Source: Stictocephala bisonia
Lineage: Eukaryota; Arthropoda; Insecta; Hemiptera; Membracidae
Length of the DNA stretch: 64,000 nt
Assembly (NCBI GenBank): GCA_035578905.1
Contig: JAQJVL010000741.1
Coordinates: 62,001-126,000, forward strand
Direction of reading: 5' to 3'
Below the pieces are notes generated by a model. The model ran no database searches, had not been told where the DNA came from, and saw nothing but the letters and a program-made list of their open reading frames with translations. The position numbers were made by a program, and so were the translations under genes. Shown here piece after piece: positions 57,131-64,000 of this stretch (positions are counted from its first letter, which is position 1; each line of letters starts with the position of its first letter).

Positions 57131-58156
57131 TAATCAACAAGGTACAAGGCCAAACCTTTTAGAAGCTGGTGTTTACCTGAACAAACCAGTGTTTACACAA
57201 GGACATTTTTGCATTTAGTTGAGAAAAATCCCCAGACAGTATTAAATTTAACTGTTTATTGAAAATACTGTCAACCAGAACAACAAAATAGACAATCCTT
57301 ACACAGAGAGGTTTTAACACAACAATAATAGGTACCTGATTAATCTGTATATATGATTAGTTTTACAAAACTATAAATAATTAAATATTATACATTAAAT
57401 ATTTAACAGCAACATTTTAATTAACATTTATAAAGTGGCTTTTGCCCCAACAAGCCACTAGTTTTAGCCTTTTGTCTAAAGAAACAGATACTGTCCAAAC
57501 CAATGCATTTGCTGAAGGCACATGCCTTTGCTGCTATCTAGTTTGTTGGTTTTAAATAAGCGCAAAACTATTTCAATTTTGATTGGTTTCAAATAAGCTT
57601 GGACGACTATTTGCATACTACTAGCTCAGTTACAAGTCACTTCAGCGTGTGCTGGCGAGAGAAGGAGACGGCGGGCGCTATCTATGAAAACTGAATTTAA
57701 TTTTACCAAACACAAAAACCAGCTTCTCAGAACTCATATGAACAGACAGTCTTCTTAATGATCATACTTTGACAGAGATAGTTTTAACTCTGGCCCACGA
57801 GGGGGACCAGGATGCCTCACATATAGACTATATTACAACACATGAGTCTTACTCATGAGTGAAAAATAAGAAAACTCTGTCGATATATCAGTTTACTCGC
57901 ATATTAGGATTTAACAAGTAATTTTGGGGGGTAACTGTGGAGCAGCAGGCAGACGAAAGGCTTCTGCAGACTAGGTAATTGAAAATTTTAAAAAATATAT
58001 CTATTTTGTTGGTCAATGTGCATATTAAGTTGAGAGCTCAGGCTGTCTCTGTTAACTTGTAGATAGATATCAATCACCCTCTTCATATTTTTAATTTAAA
58101 TTTAATTTAATGACTGTGTAACTTTGATCCACTACTAAATTGTATATTTTTTTTAG

Positions 58157-58260
58157 GATGGGTGGAGAAGACAGCGATAAAATTGTTCGTGATTCAGGAG
58201 ATACATTGACCATCAAGCTCACTGAAGATGAAGAAAAATATCGGGCTAAATATTTACCTG
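58157..58260 (+). CDS. Candidate host-gene exon, copy A
   Basis: A 104-nt segment bounded by a strong acceptor (TATTTTTTTTAG, ending 58156) and donor (G|GTAAGA at 58261). Right after the acceptor comes ATG (58158) followed by 34 open codons plus one base. The protein starts MGGEDSDKIV and continues with DTLTIKLTEDEEKYRAKYL; it is acidic and helical, not low-complexity. The position suggests the first coding exon following a 5'-UTR intron, or an internal exon. The exon is identical in the second copy, although flanking introns differ. The gene is not recognised, and no neighbouring exon could be linked by eye. Confidence 0.5.
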
Positions 58261-58574
58261 GTAAGACAGAAATAGAGTTACGGTTGTGAGCTGTAAGCAA
58301 GAAAACATCTGCAAAAACTGTCTGGTGGCACATCTCAGGCATTTATCCTTGATATACCTAATTTGAGCAATCCTGACATAATCAGTTTGGTTGCTGTCCC
58401 CATGATAATGGTTTTGTTTTATGTATTATATTTGTAAGCAGCAGTAAGGTGGCACTTGAAAGCCATACCGATGTGGACAATACCAGAAAAGTCTGGGGTG
58501 TCCATGTTGAGAGGTAGTCAGCGACGGATGTTGTGTAGAATACTACATGATTCAAATTATTCCACCTAATCTGT

Positions 58575-58725
58575 AGGTCCCTTAGTTATCCTGGCTATTG
58601 AGCTATTAATTTCTAAGCATAAATCAAATTCACATAGTAACCAGAACGCACAGGTCATCCACACTCATCCTACACTCGTGATCATTCATATTTCCCTTAA
58701 AATACGCACAGAGTTGTGTCACCGT
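58575..58725 (+). mobile_element. Dispersed SINE-body copies
   Basis: TGTAGGTCCCTTAGTTATCC, CAGGTCATCCACACT and TAAAATACGCACAGA match the reverse complement of 18300-18470. The duplicate is at 62690-62840. No tRNA head is visible. It lies about 300 bp downstream of the candidate exon, so within its presumed intron. Confidence 0.6.
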
Positions 58726-59184
58726 TTCATATTTAAAAGAATAAGTTGATTTTTATTTGTGTTTTCATCTGTTTCAGGTCTGTCTTTTTTCAGTCCTATT
58801 CTATATATATTTCTTCCCTATCCCTACATTCTGTTCTTTCCATCATCCTGAAAGGATCTGTTTGCATGTGTATTGGTTAGAAGTTAGAACACAGCACAGA
58901 CATTGAGTACTCACACATCTTGAATGTTGAACATGAGCCTAACAACACTAATAATCGTTTCTGTAAAACACCCGTCCATTAACGGACTTGGTTACCTCAT
59001 AAAATTTAAAATATTTGTAGACAGCAAATCCACCCGACAACTCGTGGCCGAGCAGGCCTACCAACATTCCACTCAACCTTAAGGGGTTCCTGGTCATTTA
59101 GATCTATTCGCCCGCCCATACACGAAAATTGGTATTACCTCTGTGTGTGTATGGGTGGGCGGGTGGGTCATTGCCTCTGTACGT

Positions 59185-59283
59185 NNNNNNNNNNNNNNNN
59201 NNNNNNNNNNNNNNNNNNNNNNNNNNNNNNNNNNNNNNNNNNNNNNNNNNNNNNNNNNNNNNNNNNNNNNNNNNNNNNNNNNN
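59185..59283. other. Assembly gap, 99 N
   Basis: A run of 99 undetermined bases between the two copies of the 4.1-kb segment. It lies next to a minisatellite unit, so true length is unknown. Confidence 1.
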
Positions 59284-62200
59284 TCCAGCTTCCACTCCAG
59301 CCATTCCACTTCTTATTTTTTCATTAGTTAACTTCTTTCTAAGTATGCATTATATATATGTACGTTTGCCGGAGATTTTGTTTATAGTGACGTCTAATAT
59401 TTGAGTAGTCAACTATTTTTTATATGGTTTTCTGTACACTTTCCTGGGAATAATGCATTTCATTCAAGTATATTTGAAGACTTATTTGATAGCACAATCA
59501 TAAAATCAAATGTGACTGAGTGTATCATCAGGTGAGGCAAAGCTTTTTATTTTGAAGATCCTGTTTAGCTTCTGCCAAAAGTATGATTTCAAATGGATTT
59601 GGCAATATTAGTTATTAAATATGGACGTTTTATAAACTTCTATACACTTACTATTCAATGATAAATCGTCTTTTCATGAACAAGATGCTCTTAATCCAGG
59701 CCCTACCCTTACTTAGTGCTAATACAAATCTTTCAACTAACTTACCCCATGATTTCTTCACATTGCAAGCCTTAGTAATTATTTGATATAGCACACTGCG
59801 TTATTTAATTTTTTAACTCAAAAGGCAATTTTTATCCTAAACTAACCTAACCAAAAAAAAAAAAAATTAAGATAGCCTATTTAGGCTATTTGAAGTAAAT
59901 GAACTATTGGATATTTTAACTCTTATCACGCCGTAAGTGCATATTCGCATAATAAATACAAAAATAAGACTTTCGTAACAATTTTTCTAATTTAAACCGG
60001 TAATGCGTTTGGGTTATGGGCAGTAACCCAGAGTAACTTAATCAGCGACTCATGAGAGACACATTGTGCGACTTTTTACCTTTTGTTGGCCTGTCAATCA
60101 CTACGAGACTGGTTTTTGTTTGGTAGTGTACATTTCCACTCTGCCGTCTAATGCCCCAAGCGCACATACGCGAAGCTACTGTCAAGCCGAGCAGTTGTCA
60201 TTGTCCACCGCCTCACCACTTGAAACTGTGTATTTGGTTTTTTATCATTACTTTAGTTTAAAATATGTTAGTAATTTATTAGTTTTAAATGTCAATATGA
60301 ATAATCTGGCCAATTTTGATTTTGTGGAAGATATTAAATACATTGTACTCAAGTGATATATGTATTTACTAATTTTTTATTACATTTGCATTGTCTTTAT
60401 TAGTAAATATACTCAGTTATACATATTTTATCAATAGTAATAATAATTTGTATTGATTCATACTGTATAAGTGATCTATTGCCTTAGGCTTACTTTCAAG
60501 TAAAAGCTTATTTATATATAAGAAAAAAAGGTACAGTAAAATAATAAAAGTTTCAAAATGTTATGATATCTTTTATTTTCCTGTACAGAACAATAAAAAA
60601 ATTAGCAACTAAAAAATATAATTTTGATTTTTTTTATAATAAGTTAGCGCTTAATGGAAAATAGGCATTGTATTAATGGCGCTTTAAGGGTTTTAGGTGG
60701 TTTTTCTCCAATCTTGCATTAGATTGTTTACTGTGGTTTCCAAAAATTTGTGAAGTGTTTGGCTAATTTGATGTTTTACTAAGTGAATTTTGCTTGCCTA
60801 GTTTGTTTGCTTATTTACTTAAAAATTGACCATTGAGATGTACTGTACCAGTTAGTATACTACCTTATGCTATTAGTAAGGTCATCTAAGAGATCCAATT
60901 TGATTTACAATTTGTTTTTATAATATTTTATATAACTTACAACACCTGCTGGTTTTATTTTATTTGGATTATCCATATATTTAAATTCGTAAGGCGAATC
61001 AGTTGTGTCAAAATTCCAAGCGCTACACTCCACCTACAGTCTTCGGAAATGGCTTATTTTAAAGCACAAATTGTAGATGGCGGGAAAAATAAAAATTCAG
61101 CAATTCACCTTTAGGGCTCCACCCCATTTGCCTTCAAAGTTCCTATATTAATCTTATGTGAAGAGGGTTGCTAACTTTTGTTTTAATTTATTGAGTCCAG
61201 ATGTCAATAAGATAAATTAAATATTCCAGCTGTTAATTTTTTATACTCTAATCAACAAGGTACAAGGCCAAACCTTTTAGAAGCTGGTGTTTACCTGAAC
61301 AAACCAGTGTTTACACAAGGACATTTTTGCATTTAGTTGAGAAAAATCCCCAGACAGTATTAAATTTAACTGTTTATTGAAAATACTGTCAACCAGAACA
61401 ACAAAATAGACAATCCTTACACAGAGAGGTTTTAACACAACAATAATAGGTACCTGATTAATCTGTATATATGATTAGTTTTACAAAACTATAAATAATT
61501 AAATATTATACATTAAATATTTAACAGCAACATTTTAATTAACATTTATAAAGTGGCTTTTGCCCCAACAAGCCACTAGTTTTAGCCTTTTGTCTAAAGA
61601 AACAGATACTGTCCAAACCAATGCATTTGCTGAAGGCACATGCCTTTGCTGCTATCTAGTTTGTTGGTTTTAAATAAGCGCAAAACTATTTCAATTTTGA
61701 TTGGTTTCAAATAAGCTTGGATGACTATTTGCATACTACTAGCTCAGTTACAAGTCACTTCAGCGTGTGCTGGCGAGAGAAGGAGACGGCGGGCGCTATC
61801 TATGAAAACTGAATTTAATTTTACCAAACACAAAAACCAGCTTCTCAGAACTCATATGAACAGACAGTCTTCTTAATGATCATACTTTGACAGAGATAGT
61901 TTTAACTCTGGCCCACGAGGGGGACCAGGATGCCTCACATATAGACTATATTACAATACATGAGTCTTACTCATGAGTGAAAAATAAGAAAACTCTGTCG
62001 ATATATCAGTTTACTCGCATATTAGGATTTAACAAGTAATTTTGGGGGGTAACTGGAGCAGCAGGCAGACAAAAGGCTTCTGCAGAATAGGTAATTGAAA
62101 ATTTTAAAAAATATCTATTTTGTTGGTCAATGTGCATATTAAGTTGAGAGCTCAGGCTGTCTCTGTTAACTTGTAGATAGATATCAATCACCCTCTTCAT

Positions 62201-63300
62201 ATTTTTAATTTAAATTTAATTTAATGACTGTGTAACTTTGATCCACTACTAAATTGTATATTTTTTTTAGGATGGGTGGAGAAGACAGCGATAAAATTGT
62301 TCGTGATTCAGGAGATACATTGACCATCAAGCTCACTGAAGATGAAGAAAAATATCGGGCTAAATATTTACCTGGTAAGACAGAAATAGAGTTACGGTTG
62401 TGAGCTGTAAGCAAGAAAACATCTGCAAAAACTGTCTGGTGGCACATCTCAGGCATTTATCCTTGATGTACCTAATTTGAGCAATCCTGACATAATCAGT
62501 TTGGTTGCTGTCCCCATGATAATGGTTTTGTTTTATGTATTATATTTGTAAGCAGCAGTAAGGTGGCACTTGAAAGCCATACCGATGTGGACAATACCAG
62601 AAAAGTCTGGGGTGTCCATGTTGAGAGGTAGTCAGCGACGGATGTTGTGTAGAATACTACATGATTCAAATTATTCCACCTAATCTGTAGGTCCCTTAGT
62701 TATCCTGGCTATTGAGCTATTAATTTCTAAGCATAAATCAAATTCACATAGTAACCAGAACGCACAGGTCATCCACACTCATCCTACACTCGTGATCATT
62801 CATATTTCCCTTAAAATACGCACAGAGTTGTGTCACCGTTTCATATTTAAAAGAATAAGTTGATTTTTATTTGTGTTTTCATCTGTTTCAGGTCTGTATT
62901 TTTTCAGTCCTATTCTATATATATTTCTTCCCTATCCCTACATTCTGTTCTTTCCATCATCCTGAAAGGATCTGTTTGCATGTGTATTGGTTAGAAGTTA
63001 GAACACAGCACAGACATTGAGTACTGACACATCTTGAATGTTGAACATGAGCCTAACAACACTAATAATCGTTTCTGTAAAACACCCGTCCATTAACGGA
63101 CTTGGTTACCTCATAAAATTTAAAATATTTGTAGACAGCAAATCCACCCGACAACTCGTGGCCGAGCAGGCCTACCAACATTCCACTCAACCTTAAGGGG
63201 TTCCTGGTCATTTAGATCCATTCGCCCGCCCATACACGAAAATTGGTATTACCTCTGTACGTGTATGGGTGGGCGGGTGGGTCATTGCCTCTGTACGTGT
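59284..63300 (+). repeat. 4.1-kb duplicated segment, copy B
   Basis: Near-identical to 55159-59184 (see copy A). It continues through the GGGTGGG minisatellite into unique sequence after about 63310. Differences from copy A include GCGCATATTCGCG against GTGCATATTCGCA, two extra T after CGACTTT, and GTAACTGTGGAGC against GTAACTGGAGC. Confidence 0.97.
62271..62374 (+). CDS. Candidate host-gene exon, copy B
   Basis: Identical in sequence and splice signals to 58157-58260. The ATG is at 62272 and the donor at 62375. Confidence 0.45.
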
Positions 63301-63310
63301 ATGGGTGGAC
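63256..63310 (+). repeat. GGGTGGG minisatellite, about 1.5 units
   Basis: CTCTGTACGTGTATGGGTGG repeats at about 40 bp, as at 42930-43125. Confidence 0.85.
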
Positions 63311-63489
63311 ACAACTAATTCTGACAATCATGAACATCTTGATATCGAAGACTAGATAGCAGGCGTTTGTTATGAACTAAACAAATTCTACTTATCAGAC
63401 TCTCAGATTGTCTTCTTCCGTGATTGGAAGTCTACTGACATCTTGATCTGAGGGGGACTTTTTTCTGAGACTGTGACCCAGAACCCAGT

Positions 63490-63795
63490 TTGGATGCGAA
63501 AAAAACGGTAAAAGAGAAAATAAGAAGCTTAAGGCTAGGATGGTTTGGTCATGTGAAGAGATTGGAAGAAGGAAGAGTGGCAAAAACCTGGCTCGAAAAC
63601 GAAATAGTAGGGAAGAGAAAAGTCGGAAGACCACGGACGAGATGGATGGATTTGGTAAAAGAAGACCTATTCCTGAAAGGGACAAGCATTCAACAGGCGG
63701 AGGAGAGACAATTATTCTTAGACAGAGACAGATGGAAGAGGCTTGTTAGCACACCCGGGATACTGGAGATGCTGATCAGATGATGATGATGAGTT
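63490..63795 (+). mobile_element. RTE-type LINE 3' end
   Basis: A 97-codon frame includes LGWFGHVKRLEEGRVAKTW and KRKVGRPRTRWMDLVKEDL, the conserved C-terminal block (GHV.R, GRP..RW.D) of endonuclease-reverse transcriptases of the RTE/related group. The stop is followed at once by TGATGATGATGAG, a short simple-repeat tail typical of such elements. Everything upstream of the last 100 codons is absent, so it is a 5'-truncated copy. Confidence 0.82.
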
Positions 63796-63799
63796 TTAT

Positions 63800-64000
63800 C
63801 TTCTCAGAACAGTGATCATTTTTTTAATATAGTACGTAGGAGCTTGTCTGTCTCTCCTCAGCAGTATTTGGTGGAGTTAGTAAAATATTTCAAATTTTGT
63901 TTTTTCAGTCATCCAACAGCCAAAATGTTGTAGCCTACCTTAGACCCTCTGTTGTTACTATTTTTGTTGAATTACTACTATTTATTAATATGTATCAATC
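63800..64000. other. Unannotated end of window
   Basis: About 200 bp of AT-rich DNA with no supported feature. Confidence 0.5.

Larger units (their letters stand above)
55159..59184 (+). repeat. 4.1-kb duplicated segment, copy A
   Basis: Starts at TCCAGCTTCCACTCCAGCC and is matched at 59284 onward with an offset of 4125 bp, falling to 4114 at the right end because of small indels. Identity is about 99 percent by eye. Differences are mostly single bases, many at CpG, plus a few 2-11-bp indels. Copy A ends inside the GGGTGGG minisatellite, directly at a run of Ns. Confidence 0.97.

Noticed and set aside
58091..58342. 83-codon minus-strand protein, repeated at 62205-62456
   Set aside because: It lies opposite the exon with splice sites on the plus strand and has no recognisable domain; its presence twice is explained by the duplication.
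59094..59404. Frames running through the N gap
   Set aside because: They contain undetermined bases and depend on an arbitrary gap length.
55933..60356. A 96-100-codon protein present in both copies of the 4.1-kb segment
   Set aside because: A 2-bp indel between the copies changes the reading frame at the start, so the frame is not maintained; no domain is seen.

Overview
The window reads as repeat-dominated, gene-poor chromosomal DNA from an arthropod, most likely an insect. It is AT-rich, with long non-coding stretches, satellites, tRNA-derived SINEs, several clades of non-LTR retrotransposon, a Ty3/gypsy retrotransposon primed by the animal initiator tRNA-Met, and one short internal exon with good splice sites. 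There are no bacterial operons, rRNAs or CRISPR arrays. The species cannot be fixed from the sequence; a hemipteran is a guess. The longest open frames outside the retrotransposon lie in tandem repeats whose unit length is a multiple of three, so they are not evidence of genes.

Layout: 1-5207 is an 87-bp satellite (about 60 units). 5476-6044 is a 193-bp repeat, followed by a GGCC-rich dispersed repeat. 8071-9455 holds seven 195-bp units and 10560-12150 sixteen 99-bp units with a six-unit higher-order period. 13431-15300 holds two fold-back elements and a compact hairpin. 20680-22800 holds 41-bp and 27-bp arrays with higher-order periods of 391 and 378 bp. 23370-26273 is a pair of inverted dispersed-repeat copies around a LINE 3' end. 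27011-27992 is a candidate solo LTR with four 132-bp repeats, each carrying a TATA box.

30130-37185 is a complete, young Ty3/gypsy element: two 318-bp LTRs differing at one base, an initiator-Met primer site, intact gag, and pol in the -1 frame with protease, RT, RNase H and a D,D35E integrase. On the minus strand, 37918-42890 holds a decayed but nearly full-length CR1/jockey-type LINE. Its ORF1 encodes an SGNH-esterase-like domain followed by a macro domain resembling the TARG1/OARD1 type, with both catalytic positions apparently retained. This is the most unusual object in the window.

42930-44712 is three minisatellites. 46306-47834 is a 1.5-kb DNA transposon derivative with TIRs and remnants of the transposase ends. 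48640-54430 is a graveyard of LINE, gypsy and SINE fragments. 55159-59184 and 59284-63300 are near-identical 4.1-kb copies separated by 99 Ns, either a recent segmental duplication or, more likely, two haplotypes placed in tandem by the assembler. Each copy contains the same exon-like segment, the only candidate for a host gene. An RTE-type LINE tail lies at 63490-63792.
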